Below, piece after piece: positions 29,374 through 39,496 of a stretch of DNA of 64,000 bases. A program made the position numbers and the translations under genes. The notes under the pieces were generated by a model. The model was not told the DNA's origin. It saw only the letters and a program-made list of their open reading frames with translations, and ran no database searches. Position 1 is the first letter of the stretch. The number at the start of each line of letters is the position of its first letter. This DNA is from Desmodesmus armatus (taxonomy: Eukaryota > Chlorophyta > Chlorophyceae > Sphaeropleales > Scenedesmaceae): the NCBI GenBank assembly GCA_007449985.2, contig VIIQ02000207.1, positions 62,001 through 126,000 of the forward strand. Reading direction: 5' to 3'.

Positions 29374-32287
29374 CTACTGAGCTGCAGCTCTTAGCTTGTC
29401 CATCAGCTCAGGCACTTGGTTGAGAGGGTTGCGCTCATCCGTGCTGCATGAAACACCACAGCGATGGAGAGCAGCGGCAGTGAGTACTAGTCAGCAGTGC
29501 AAGCAGCAAGACACGCCAGTCACAAAAGCTGCAGAAAGTGGCATGCGGGCCATCCAGTACAGCCAACCTTTTACAATCATATCCGATTCATTGCAGTGCC
29601 TGCAGGAGCACTCCTACTCGCTGACTGCAACAGCACAGGTTGCCAGATGTGTGCCACGACCCTCCCAAAAGACGCCACGTTGCTGTCTGCTTGTACTGAT
29701 GCATACAGCTGCGCATGTGAGCAAGGCATTGATGACGTGATAGCGAAGCATGACTGTGAGGCAGCCGTTCCGCATCTACCAGAACACACTCCCTGTCACA
29801 GCCCCAGAAAACACTCACCAGGCAAGGTCAAATGGCGTGTTGCCGTTGCTATTCTTGGCTGCCCCATTGGCCCCGCTGTTCAGCAGCAGGTCCACCTGTG
29901 CCGCACAATAAAGCAGGCACCGCGTTGTGAATGCAGCGTGATGATAACTGCTCCAGTTGTCGGACGCAGTGGCTGATGGCCCGCCAAGGCTAGTCAGCCG
30001 CCACAGGCAAAATCCGCAGGACAAATGTAGCTGCTTGTCGGATGTGTTGCAGCACTTTGGATATCAAACTGCGCACAGTGTCAGTCGACTGACACTGTGC
30101 ACACCTGGAGTGGCAAACAGCCTTTGCTCCATGAACATCACTTGGCGTGATAGATGCTTGATCGCAGCCGCTCCCTGCTGTTCTGTCCGGCTGAGCAATG
30201 CTGCTCTAGGCCTCTACAATGAGCGCAACTGAATCAGCCAACAGCCTGTGCCGCGCACAGGCTGTTGGCGCAATATCACTATGCATTGCGTCGCAGCTCC
30301 TTCCTTTCCTCACCAGCAGTGGGCGGCCATAGCCAGCAGCATAGTGCAGTGGGGTGTTGCCCTTGCTGTCCGCTGACTCCAGCTTAGCCCCCTCTTCCAA
30401 CAGCATCTTCGCAATCTCAAGGTGGTTGAAGCCGCAAGCATAGTGCAGAGGTGTACGCTGCTCAGCATCACCAGCATTTACATCCTGCAGGCGTCAACAG
30501 CGGCAACATCAGAACCAGCAGCAGTGTCAGCACTGACTCAGCCAGCGACAGCAACACATATTGGTTTATGGGTATGTGGCGCGTGACAAACCCTCTGCCG
30601 GCCGACCGTCCACGTGTGCGCTACAACGCGGCTGTCCCAGCCGCCCACAAACCTGGGCAGCTGCTGCAGCCTTCAACGAGCAAGCAGGTCCCTGCATCAG
30701 TTCCTGCCCCTGCAGCACCCAACCCCCCACGTTTGCCGGTGTAGTGCGAGCAAAATTGCCTTTTGACGGCTGCGACATCCCTCCCGCACAAAGTTGACGA
30801 AGATCCTTACGCACTCCCCTAGACACGCATGGATGAGAGCGTTAAGATGCAGCATGTCCACGATTGCAAGCAACCAAACAACGCTGGTAACCTGTAGATC
30901 CAGTAGATACCCCGGTCGCACCTTGCCGAATGCAATGAAGTCCTCAACTGCCTCAAGGTCTCCATACTTTGCTGCATCAAACAGGTTGTCAATCTCAGGC
31001 ACATCAGCAGCCGGCGGCCTTTGGGCCCCAGCAGCGGCGGCAGCAGCAGCAGCCCCTGGGGGTGGCACCTGCACCTGCACATCGCCCAGGCGCTCTCCAA
31101 GCTTGGCCAGCACCTGAAGTGGCCAGCGACAGCAGCAACACATTTTCGCCTGCCAACACGAAAGCTAACAGATGGCCATGATGAATGTACCCAGGTTGCA
31201 TTGTAGTCTCCTCATAGATCGGCCCCACCATGTGGATGTGTCAGAGGTCAGAAGTGGGGCCCATCCTTCGCGCACAGGACAGCACATGCACCCTTGGCTC
31301 AAGAGGGAATGCTCAAATATTGTGGCTGTGGCTGCGGCTGTGAACAAGCACTCTCAGTGTACCAGAGAGGGAGGATGGCATAGTACATGTCAGCGCATGC
31401 TTTTGTGGGCCACATGATTGGACGCAGCCCTGTCAATTGGCCATACATGCGCGCGCGAGCGACCACGCAACCCTTGCTATTGGCACATCGACGGCCCAGC
31501 TGCTACTGACCTTTGGGTCGTTCATGTACTTCATCAAGGCACCCATGCCGCCCGCCTGAATCTCCTGGAACATCTGCTTGAATTCTGGGTCATCCCGCAG
31601 TGATGCCATGCGCTGTTGGACCTGCTGGTTCTGCATGTAGGCCTGCGACACAGTCAAGCAGCAGCACCAATGCAGCAGCAGCAGCACCAGCACGTGCCGC
31701 GGCAGTAGCGCAAGCTCCAAGCAGCTGGCATAGCAAGGAGGCAGTGGGCGGTCAGAAAACAACATCAACGACACCCCGGTTCACAAGGCCACCTGTGGAC
31801 TGACGGAGGCTGCTGCACCAACCTTTTACAGCTTAGAGGCCTAGTGGCCTCTGCCCTATTGCCTGCTGCTGCCACACCCACCTGCATCTCTGCCATCTGC
31901 TGCTGCACCTCAGGCCTGGACATCGCCTCCTGCATCTGCTTCATCTGTGCAGCAACAGCGGGGTCCTGCAACAGGCCAGAACACGCACAGACACCTTGGG
32001 CTGCGGATATCGGGCTTCTACGAGGGTATTGCACAAGCTGGTGCTCTGCCATCCCTTGTCAGCCCAAATGCACACACCAGCATATGCAGTGTATCCATGC
32101 ATGTGCTGCCTGAACTCACCTGCATGGCCTGCGCCATCTGTGCCTTCATAGCATCAGGCATGTCTGCAGCACGCACTGTCACACGCCTCAGGCTGATACG
32201 GGGGCATTTGGAGGTGGACTTGAAAGCGCCCCTGACGTTGGTGCTGCTGCTGTACTGCAACATGTTGTTCTGATTGCTCCTATGCAC
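29374..32287 (-). CDS. AKR2-like ankyrin-repeat protein with STI1 region (targeting factor for chloroplast outer-membrane proteins)
   Basis: Seven minus-strand exons give exactly 298 codons: 32,287-32,120, 31,965-31,882, 31,642-31,511, 31,113-30,922, 30,484-30,314, 29,895-29,819 and 29,443-29,374 (TAG). All junctions are GT-AG. Two STI1-type helical segments come first (DPAVAAQMKQMQEAMSRPEV, then DDPEFKQMFQEIQAGGMGAL), followed by a Pro/Ala linker. Next is the ankyrin block (NLFDAAKYGDLEAVEDFI, RTPLHYACGFNHLEIAKMLL, NTPLHYAAGYGRP, VDLLLNSGANGAAKN). In plants AKR2 is a cytosolic chaperone that delivers tail- and signal-anchored proteins to the chloroplast envelope; the same role is inferred here. 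If ATG 32,285-32,287 is the start, the protein has a 42-residue Ser/Arg-rich leader before MPDAMKAQMAQAMQ. An internal start at that Met is possible. The integrated virus ends about 55 bases upstream of the first ATG. Confidence 0.88.
30073..30100. repeat. Perfect 28-bp palindrome in an ankyrin-gene intron
   Basis: The half-site GCACAGTGTCAGTC is followed directly by its exact reverse complement. It lies in the intron between exons 5 and 6 of the AKR2-like gene. Confidence 0.97.
30237..30269. repeat. Perfect hairpin, 15-bp stem with 3-base loop
   Basis: GCCAACAGCCTGTGC, loop CGC, then the exact reverse complement. It lies in the same intron as the 28-bp palindrome, about 137 bases away. Confidence 0.97.
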
Positions 32288-32510
32288 CTCGGTTGATAGA
32301 ATTCACTTTATTGTGATAGTAATGATCAATTACAAAGGGGGGCAAAGCAGATCGCCAGTCACTCGCGAAATTGTTATTCTTGTATTGTCCTGCCAGAAAA
32401 CTTTTGCGAACTTGCCTGGATTGGACGCAGAAACCCATATACTTTCATACAAACTTTGTTTTGAACCATCCTTCACGACGGCGGCCTCAATCGTGGAAGA
32501 AAACTATGAT

Positions 32511-32632
32511 GCCACCTTCCGCACCTTCCGCACCTTCCGCACCTTCCGCACCTTCCACCTTCCGCACCTTCCGCACCTTCCGCACCTTCCGCACCTTCCG
32601 CACCTTCCGCACCTTCCACCTTCCGCCACCTT
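32511..32632. repeat. Left terminal repeat array of the provirus (GCACCTTCC units)
   Basis: About 13 copies of GCACCTTCC, with some shortened CACCTTCC steps, run toward the inside and end in CCGCCACCTTCATCGCATT and then ATTTAAGG. The same order occurs, reversed, at the other end of the virus. Confidence 0.93.
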
Positions 32633-32689
32633 CATCGCATTGTTCTATTTAAGGATAGAACCTTGCTGCTGCTGTTGTCTATCCAGCGT

Positions 32690-33925
32690 TTAAGTGTTTT
32701 TGATGCTATTGAGAATTGACATTGCTTCATTGATGAGTTCTATAGCACGATTGATTTTTGCCTGTGTTGTGTCTTCTTTCGCAACATCTTCTTCTTCTAC
32801 GGCAACATCTTCTTCTACGGCAACATCTTCTTCTACGGCAACATCATCATCTTCTACGGCAACTGGTGGTTCATCTCTCACGAGGTTGTAGTTCAATTGC
32901 TGCCTCAAATCGCTCTGTCCCATTTGTCTTGCTCTTAATTTTCTTGCTTCATTGGTGGGGTTGGTCTTGTTGAAATGTTCGGTGAAAAGATGTCGTAGGT
33001 CAGTAGAACCTGCGGTGTCAGTATCGCTTACTTCCAGTTCGGCAGAAGGGATGATTGACTTGAAAGCCTTTAAAACCAATTTGCTAAAGTTTTTTTGTTG
33101 AAAGAAGTTGTCCCCATTCGCCATCTTTGTTGTTGCGACATAGATGTTAAATATTTCAGCAAGTTTAGGGAATTCCTTTGAGAGATGGATACGATAAGTT
33201 CCCATTTTCCTACTATTCTTGAATGAATGAATGACAAGTTCAACATCCCTACTCTTTTTAGGTTTCTTTGTTCGGTTATTGATAATAATGTAGTTGCCCC
33301 TTTTATCGTTGTTTCTCTCTGCGTCTTTAGCATTTTCAACTGGTTTCCAATCTTCTGCTGTTGGGTGTGGGTCATCATTGAAATACACCTTGAGACTGCC
33401 CCAATCAAGACGGCGTGGTGGGTGGAGTGTGTATATAGCAGTAATCAACCAATTTTTAAGGATGTCCTTTGTTTGTTTGCTTGGAATTCTTGCTTCAAAC
33501 ACATTTTTCACCCATTTGTCCCTTGCTGTGATAATATCATTCCAATTAATATTTGCGATGCGTTGTTTAGGGATATTTTTGTCTGCTTGTTCTGTTGCCT
33601 TATCACGATTTGTTTTCATTTCTTCTCTGTAAAGTTCATCTGCCTGTTGTTTATTACAATGGTTAAGGATTGTAGCAATAGTAGAGAAGTATGTTTTGCG
33701 TGTGTTAAACTTTGAATATGTATCATTGAGATATTTGATGGTTTTTTCATAATCACGCAAGGCAGATGGGATGTCGTCATTGCGAGTTGCGACTTTGTGA
33801 TTGTTGGGTTGTTTAGCGATAATTCCAATCTTGCTCTTCCACGATGGTTCATTGGAAGTAATAACATTTTTCCCTTTAAGGTAGTTGAAAACCTCATCGG
33901 CAGTGTAGTTTTTCTTGAGGGGCAT
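32690..33925 (-). CDS. Tyrosine recombinase (integrase)
   Basis: The protein has 411 residues and an intact frame, and is the likely integrase of the provirus. The C-terminal catalytic half shows the family layout: Arg in PPRRLDW (residues 169-175), a Lys-rich beta-hairpin (NNRTKKPKKS, 217-226), LRHLFTEHF around Arg311, and the nucleophile Tyr346 in LRQQLNYN. The usual His three residues before the second Arg is Thr308, and the usual His/Trp in the later GH motif is Gln (MGQSD), so the active site departs from the textbook R-K-H-R-H-Y set. The last 60 residues carry an acidic VAVEED repeat (365-390) and a helical tail. It lies at the left edge, next to the terminal repeat, and reads outward. 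Most virophages and Polinton-like viruses use either this enzyme or a DDE integrase to enter host DNA. Confidence 0.88.
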   Translation of the reverse strand: MPLKKNYTADEVFNYLKGKNVITSNEPSWKSKIGIIAKQPNNHKVATRNDDIPSALRDYEKTIKYLNDTYSKFNTRKTYFSTIATILNHCNKQQADELYREEMKTNRDKATEQADKNIPKQRIANINWNDIITARDKWVKNVFEARIPSKQTKDILKNWLITAIYTLHPPRRLDWGSLKVYFNDDPHPTAEDWKPVENAKDAERNNDKRGNYIIINNRTKKPKKSRDVELVIHSFKNSRKMGTYRIHLSKEFPKLAEIFNIYVATTKMANGDNFFQQKNFSKLVLKAFKSIIPSAELEVSDTDTAGSTDLRHLFTEHFNKTNPTNEARKLRARQMGQSDLRQQLNYNLVRDEPPVAVEDDDVAVEEDVAVEEDVAVEEEDVAKEDTTQAKINRAIELINEAMSILNSIKNT

Positions 33926-34018
33926 TTTGGATATATGTATTATATATGGATATATTCTTTATATATATTCAATTTTTATTTTTTGGTGCGTAAATAGAGT
34001 AAGAAAAAGATATTACAA

Positions 34019-34444
34019 TTACTCGGCATTGTCAGTATCAGTCTTGTTTTCTTTCTCAATCTCTTCCTTGATAAACATTGCTGTTTCCATAACATCGTCC
34101 CAAATCCTTTCATCATCCCATCCACCCTCATTCTTCAATCTGTCAAACACCTCATCAATAATTTCCTCTTGTTCGTCTGTAAGGTTCTCCCAATCTTTAT
34201 ACAACATCATTTTGATGTGTCCTTTTTCATATACAATTGGAGTAAAACTTTCATCAATATAGTCGTTGAGCCTCTTAATTTTTCTATTACGAATATCAAT
34301 ATCATCGTCCTTCTTGTTGAGTGTGAGTGTCATATCATTAACAATCTTCTTATAATCTTCAATAATATTCTCAAGACATACTATGGTCTTCTTGTATTCC
34401 TCAATCTCCTTTTGGACTTCCATTGGGATATTGTTGTTCTCCAT
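34019..34444 (-). CDS. Small coiled-coil protein, unknown function
   Basis: The protein has 141 residues. The N-terminal 70 residues form a predicted coiled coil (EVQKEIEEYKKTIVCLENII). The rest is acidic, including a DDERIWDDV stretch and a Glu/Lys-rich end. It is in the same direction as the recombinase and 93 bases upstream of it, so the two may be expressed together. No family is recognised. Confidence 0.7.
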   Translation of the reverse strand: MENNNIPMEVQKEIEEYKKTIVCLENIIEDYKKIVNDMTLTLNKKDDDIDIRNRKIKRLNDYIDESFTPIVYEKGHIKMMLYKDWENLTDEQEEIIDEVFDRLKNEGGWDDERIWDDVMETAMFIKEEIEKENKTDTDNAE

Positions 34445-34725
34445 TGTTTATGTTGTTGTTTAAAAGATAAGTTCTTTAAGTCTATATTTGTTTCAATTTT
34501 TTTTTCTTTATCATCACCAAGATAAAAAATAATTGAGTAAATATTTCAATATTTAAAGTTGATTGAGTAAGAAAAAGAATATTTATCCATCTATATTCAA
34601 GTCCAACTCCTTCAACTTGTCAAAGTCGTCCCCAATCATTTTTTTTTAAGTTGATGTAAAAGAAAGAAAGAAAAAGTGAATGGGCCAGTAATGCTCTTTC
34701 AAACTATCAATCAGCGATTACACCG
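34445..34725. promoter_or_regulatory. Divergent AT-rich intergenic region
   Basis: The stretch separates the leftward genes (coiled coil, recombinase) from the rightward fibre gene. It is strongly AT-rich with T-runs (34,495-34,506) and GAGTAAGAAAAAG-like sequence at 34,564-34,576. The same AGTAAGAAAAA element occurs near 33,999 and 48,497, close to the 5' ends of other viral genes, so it may be part of viral promoters. That role is inferred. Confidence 0.4.
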
Positions 34726-36226
34726 ATGACAGAGTGGAGCAGCAATACAGCCTCTTGGGCTTCAAATGCTAATATGTTTAGGTATTCAACAGCCCAATTT
34801 GGTAATCCACCACCTGTCAGTGCCTTCACACAGTGTAATTTAATCATTGGCAACCCTACACTGAACCCAAGTGATGCTTTCTCCTCTTGTCTTTATGTTG
34901 CAGGACAGAACAAGTCTGGTTATGCCTTGTGCGTTCAAGCCAGCAACTTAAACAAACTGTTTTATGACAATTTTGGATTATATCATATTTGTCTTACAGC
35001 AGCATCAGGGATAGGATTTGGTAATACTACATTCTATTCTTATGGTGGCACAATGTGTAATAATACCTACACACTGGGTTTTAAGACGACTTCGCAATCA
35101 TTTTCAAATACAGCAGAAATTACAGTTCAAGGCAACCCAGATTATTCAGGGACTATAATTTTGTCTTCAAGGAAGGCTGGAAAATCAAATCCTGCTGATG
35201 AAGTGATGATTGAAAGAATGCGTATTGCAGGTGGGACTGGGTTTGTAGGGATTGGGACATCATCCCCTGCTTATACACTTGATGTATCAGGTAGTGTTGG
35301 TATGACAGGGCAACTCCAAATACAAAACGGCGACCCTACCATCACCTTGAGGGACACCAACGGAAGGACTGGGTATATCCATATGAACGACAGTATTATG
35401 TATTTCTTGAGTGGGTCAAACAATTCACCGTATAATAGTTGGGCGCAAGTCAATGGAAAGTGGCCTATGAGGATTGACACAGCGAATAGTTTTGTTGAGA
35501 TGGGTAATATATCAGTTGGGAGAATAAGCGATTATGGTGATGGTTGGGGAGCAGTTGCGAATAGTAGCAGGTTGAGTGCTGGAAACTATGCTTTACTTCA
35601 AAACACTGATGGTATGACATTATTGAATGCTTCAGCAGGTCAAAGGATAGAGTTTAGGCAGGGCAACGCCATACAAGCATAAATTGAAACAAATGGTAGG
35701 TTTATTATTGAAGGTGGAACGGAGGGAGGTTTATATGTGGGTGGCTACACAGCATTCAACGCTGGAACATATACATTTGTAGCGGCCAATCAAGGGTGGG
35801 GTCAATCATCAGGGAACGCAGCGTATAGTATCCAAGCAACAAATAGGATTGTGTGTAGTGAGTTGAATGTCATTAGTGATGAGCGTGTTAAAAAGGACAT
35901 CAAAGACCTTGATGATGACTATTGCCTTTCAGCAATCACACAACTCAAACAAAAGGGTTATAAAAAGTATGATGAAGATAATGTTAAACTGGGTTTTGTA
36001 GCACAAGATGTAGAGCAAATACTACCGACTTGTGTGTATAGAAAGGCACACAAAGTTAAAAAAAGGAAAGCATAAAGACGGCAGGGACATAGTTGATGAA
36101 GATATTGAAGACTTTAGGTGTATGGACTACACGCAACTCATTCCAATCTTGACTGGTGCTGTAAAATCACTCAACAAGAAGATTGAAGGAATGGAAAAAG
36201 AAATAGCACAACTCAAAAAGAAATAG
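34726..36226 (+). pseudogene. Fibre-like protein with C-terminal peptidase-S74 (intramolecular chaperone) domain; disrupted
   Basis: One reading unit of about 500 codons is broken twice: an in-frame TAA at 35,680 and a 1-base frameshift near 36,060 in an A-run. The first 318 residues are a Ser/Gly/Asn-rich beta-type shaft with the VGIGTSSPAYTLDVSGSV motif typical of trimeric fibres that carry this chaperone. After the stop come a further beta segment and the S74 start, SDERVKKDI, where Ser-Asp and the Lys are the self-cleavage signature. GFVAQDVEQILPT follows. After the frameshift comes DYTQLIPILTGAVKSLNKKI, the usual end helix. Such domains fold the trimer and then cut themselves off. This suggests a receptor-binding spike on the particle (inference). 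Start ATG 34,726 was chosen as the first in the open frame. Confidence 0.85.
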
Positions 36227-36429
36227 GCACTTCTACATCAACTCTAACATTGTCGGTTTTCTGTAATGGTACAACCTCTACTTCACACTCACAACTAAAA
36301 CACCAGCACCACCAAGTCATCAAGTTCATCCCGTGTGGAGAGTACCGCTCAGCGGTGAAAGTATCCACTTGTAACAACCTCCCCCCTCCCCCAAAAAAAT
36401 AAAAAATAAAAATATGAATATATAATATA

Positions 36430-37491
36430 ATGGCTGTAAATAATAACAAGAACACACAGAATAACAATCAAAATGTTAAAGTTGTTGTCAATATGGAAGC
36501 ACCCAAAAGAAAAAGAAGGGCAGCACCCAAGAAGAAGTCCCAAGGGCAACCTCAAGAACTCGCTGATGTCCCCCTTATCAAGACACCTGCGATAGAACAA
36601 CCTTTCAATATGTCATCTGCTTATGGAAGACCACGACCACAACCTTGTGCTATGCCGTCGGCAATCACCATTCAAAATAGTAGCGGACTTCCTATTCCAT
36701 CTTACTTTGAAACACCATATTCAAACATTACAGCAGCCATCAATTCTCACAGGGACGCTATGAGAGTTGAAATGGAAGATTTAAAGAATGAATTGGCTTC
36801 ACAAGCAACCAACGCTCAACATTTAGCAAACATAAAAAGTGCTATAAAGGGATTAGCAAACACTTATTCGGCTCAAGTGGATACAGCAGTAGCCAACCCA
36901 AGTGCTTTCACTCCACCACAGACATCCAGCGACCCAGTCCAACCAGAAGGTGTTGTCCCCAATTACAATCCATCACAGGCGACTATACTAGAAGCAAATG
37001 AATTGAATAGTGTTATGGAAACTCCACAACCAGTATCTCGTGATAGTGATGTTGTTGAAACTCCACCACCAGTATCTCGTGATAGTGATGTTGTTGAAAC
37101 TCCACCACCAGTGAAAGAATATGATGATGAAAACTATGATGGAAATGAAATCACAAGTTTAATGAGTGATATTAGTGATTGGATGAAAAAGATAGAGAGT
37201 GGAAAGAAGACCATTCAAAAATATGAAAAAATGGATACTTCAGATGGTAGGCAAATATATAGGTTAAAAAAGTTCTGTGATAATGTCAATTCCTTACAAA
37301 CCAAAATTGAAGATGCTGAAAAGAGGTTGAGTGAATTACAAGGCACAAAATCGTTTGTATCTTCTATGGGACGAAGATTTGAGGGGGCATCATCTTCAAG
37401 TATTAGAAATCGTCCTCAATCTATGGGTGGAAGTGTTGTAATTAATCCCATATATGAAGGAAGTGATTTGAGTGCCGTATTTCCACAATAA
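36430..37491 (+). CDS. Hypothetical virion-type protein with basic patch and proline repeats
   Basis: The protein has 353 residues in an intact frame. It has an Asn/Gln-rich start, a strongly basic patch (APKRKRRAAPKKKSQGQPQ, 25-43), a helical stretch around 95-150, and a repeat of VVETPPPVSRDSD in two to three copies (about 195-230). A coiled coil follows (SDWMKKIESGKKTIQKYEKM), then a Ser/Arg-rich tail. It sits directly upstream of the major capsid gene, a common place for internal core or scaffold proteins, but no family is recognised. The basic patch could bind DNA. Confidence 0.65.
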   Translation: MAVNNNKNTQNNNQNVKVVVNMEAPKRKRRAAPKKKSQGQPQELADVPLIKTPAIEQPFNMSSAYGRPRPQPCAMPSAITIQNSSGLPIPSYFETPYSNITAAINSHRDAMRVEMEDLKNELASQATNAQHLANIKSAIKGLANTYSAQVDTAVANPSAFTPPQTSSDPVQPEGVVPNYNPSQATILEANELNSVMETPQPVSRDSDVVETPPPVSRDSDVVETPPPVKEYDDENYDGNEITSLMSDISDWMKKIESGKKTIQKYEKMDTSDGRQIYRLKKFCDNVNSLQTKIEDAEKRLSELQGTKSFVSSMGRRFEGASSSSIRNRPQSMGGSVVINPIYEGSDLSAVFPQ

Positions 37492-37531
37492 TGTTGTCTT
37501 TAAATTTTTTTTGTAAAGTAAGAGTATAGAT

Positions 37532-39272
37532 ATGTCATCGTATCCAAAAAGTTTTCAATACTACTTGACAAGGCTTAACAATTTCAATAGGCAAAAGTAT
37601 CGCCTTCAAACTCTTGCTAATACTTCTTTCAATCCTCAAGAGCAAATCGTCATTCAACTACCTAAACCTTTGGGTAGAACAACGCAATAAGCGTTAGTGG
37701 TTGGGGAACTCCGTTCCCATAGCCCCTCCTTGATAGGGGGTTATTGGGGGATTTATCCCCCAACTGCGACATTCTCAAATTGCTGGAAACTCCTTATAGG
37801 AATACACTACCAAAGCGTGATAATGTGTATCACTGGGACAATCAGCAGCCAAGCCCTTAATGGGAAGGTTCAACGACTAAATGGGGATGGGTCTTTACAA
37901 GCTTAAGATATAGTCTTGCTTTTGTTGAAAGACAGAAGAAGAGACTGGAAGGTCTCCTTGATTTAAGCACTTTCACCCTCACTGGGCTACTATCCACGGA
38001 GGCTACTGCCGGAACAACCCCCTCTGTATATGCTCCTCCAATTGAAGAATTGGTTGAAAGTATTTATATTGAAATTGGGGGCGTCAGCATTCAATCTGGT
38101 ATGACACAATACGGCAACCTCTTCAACATCTTCCGTGATTTCCAACTATGGGATAAAAAGAAACTTCGTGGTATTCTTCAAAACGACAGCAACCCCTCCG
38201 CAACTGGAAACAGTAGCGTTCTAACAGAAAAACCCTTCGCAATCTACAATTGGTTGGGTTTCCTCGGTTCAGTCAAAGTCCTTGACACAACACTCCTACC
38301 CCCTGTAAAGGTATATATCCGCCTTGCCCCCAAGGGTGCTTTATCCATTGGTGGTGCTGTAGCTCCAACTGATTGGAAATATACCCTCACAAGCGTCAAG
38401 GGTTCAATTGATGTCCTTGACATCGCGGACCAAGTCTATTACAATATGGTCGCACAACGCCTCGCATCTGCCCCTCTTGAAATCCCCTTTGAAAACTTCA
38501 CAACTGTTATGGGGGGTTCTACCGCATCTGCCACACAATCTCTACGCTGGAGCACATCTGCTCATTGCTTAGAAAAAGTAATTGGAACTCTACTCCCAAC
38601 TGACTACAACACCTCTTCAGCACACAATACCACAACTTGCCTTTCCAAATACTTTACACGCAAGGGTGATGCTGTAAGCACCTCCCAATGGTTTGTCAAT
38701 GGTGTGCCTTATCCTTCTATTCCTCTTGACAACGCCACTGGTGAAGTAGCAATTGATACTTTCCATTCCCTCGGTGTAGCACAAGATGCCGTCAGCCAAA
38801 CCAACGAAAATATGGATACTCTCGCCAAGTTCAACGCAAATTTCTGGACGCACATTCACTCTTTCACCGTGCTTGATGACCCCAACAAACACCGCCTGTG
38901 TGGATTGGACGGCAGGGGCAATCAGATTATTGGGAATTGGCAAACAACAGGTTCGGCAGACGATATAATCCCATTGGTGTGGCTTCACCACTGAAGTCTG
39001 TTGAGGATTGGGAACAACAAAATGGTGAGCAACTTTGCCATAAAATGCTTTTAGAAAGCAAGTAGTCAAAATGACTGCGACATTCTCAAATTGCGAGGAC
39101 ATCCTTACAAAGTAGATTACCAAAGTGTAAAAACATCTACTCTTGGATAATTCGCAGCCAAACCCTTTAAAGGGAAGGTTCAACGACTAAATGAGAATGG
39201 GTCTTTATAGGCTTAAGATATAGTCTGTCCCTATAAGCAAATATAGGGATTGAACGAGAGTTCGTCCTCTAA
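37532..39272 (+). CDS. MCP: Major capsid protein, Polinton-like (double jelly-roll type), split by two group I introns
   Basis: Exon 1 starts at ATG 37,532 (MSSYPKSFQYYLTRLN...) and reads about 46-48 codons. Exon 2 runs from about 37,936-37,944 to about 38,974 and holds most of the protein: LLDLSTFTLTG, SIYIEIGGVSIQSG, NLFNIFRDF, then FAIYNWLGFLGS and NANFWTHIHSF, with the conserved late segment LCGLDGRGNQIIGNW. This pattern of an early LDLS-F strand, the GG-SIQ region and a late FTVLDD strand matches capsid proteins of Polinton-like viruses as I know them. A short third exon follows the second intron; its end (stop at 39,270 if it reads FVL) is uncertain because the splice points cannot be fixed to the base. 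The protein, near 400 residues, would form the icosahedral shell. No base-level damage is seen in the long exon. Confidence 0.82.
37676..37935 (+). ncRNA. Group I intron 1 in the major capsid gene (no ORF)
   Basis: The intron is about 260 bases and limits are good to about 10 bases. The conserved core can be read in order: AAATTGCTGGAAACTCC (P-type), AATCAGCAGCCAAG (Q), GTTCAACGACTAAATG (R) and CTTAAGATATAGTC (S). A strong hairpin (GGGGGATTTATCCCCC) lies in the 5' part. The flanking capsid reading frame resumes after it. It carries no homing endonuclease, so it cannot spread by itself. Self-splicing is inferred. Confidence 0.85.
38975..39259 (+). ncRNA. Group I intron 2 in the major capsid gene (no ORF)
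   Basis: This is about 285 bases, close to the 3' end of the capsid gene. It shares with intron 1 ACTGCGACATTCTCAAATTGC, the R element GTTCAACGACTAAATG and the S element GGCTTAAGATATAGTC. Over about 45 bases of the R-S core only four or five bases differ, so the two introns are close relatives. Confidence 0.83.
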
Positions 39273-39358
39273 AAAAAGTGAATGTATTGATTAAACCTCC
39301 TCCCATATTGCGATTAATACACCTCCTTTTTGAATATTAGTATTATAGATGATACTTA

Positions 39359-39496
39359 ATGGACGCCAAATATGTTAGGAAACAAAATAGGGAAAAAAAT
39401 AGAAAGTATTACTGGCGTAATCGTGATAAGATATTAGCAAAAAAAAGCAAAATACCACGACCTGTAATAAAAATGATGGGAAGACCAGTGTTTAGG
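39359..39496 (+). CDS. Very small basic protein (45 residues)
   Basis: ATG 39,359 to TAG 39,494. The peptide is rich in Lys/Arg and contains RKYYWRNRDKILAKKSK, a tyrosine-asparagine-arginine pattern like the repeated units in the protein at 45,644. The stop overlaps the end of the methyltransferase gene on the other strand by 5 bases. It could be a remnant of a longer repeat protein. Confidence 0.35.

Noticed and set aside
32511..32632. CRISPR array
   Set aside because: The repeats are 9-base units with no unique spacers, and they recur inverted at the other end of the provirus, so they are terminal repeats.
37697..37906. A 69-residue protein in the capsid region
   Set aside because: It lies wholly inside the first group I intron, over the conserved RNA core.
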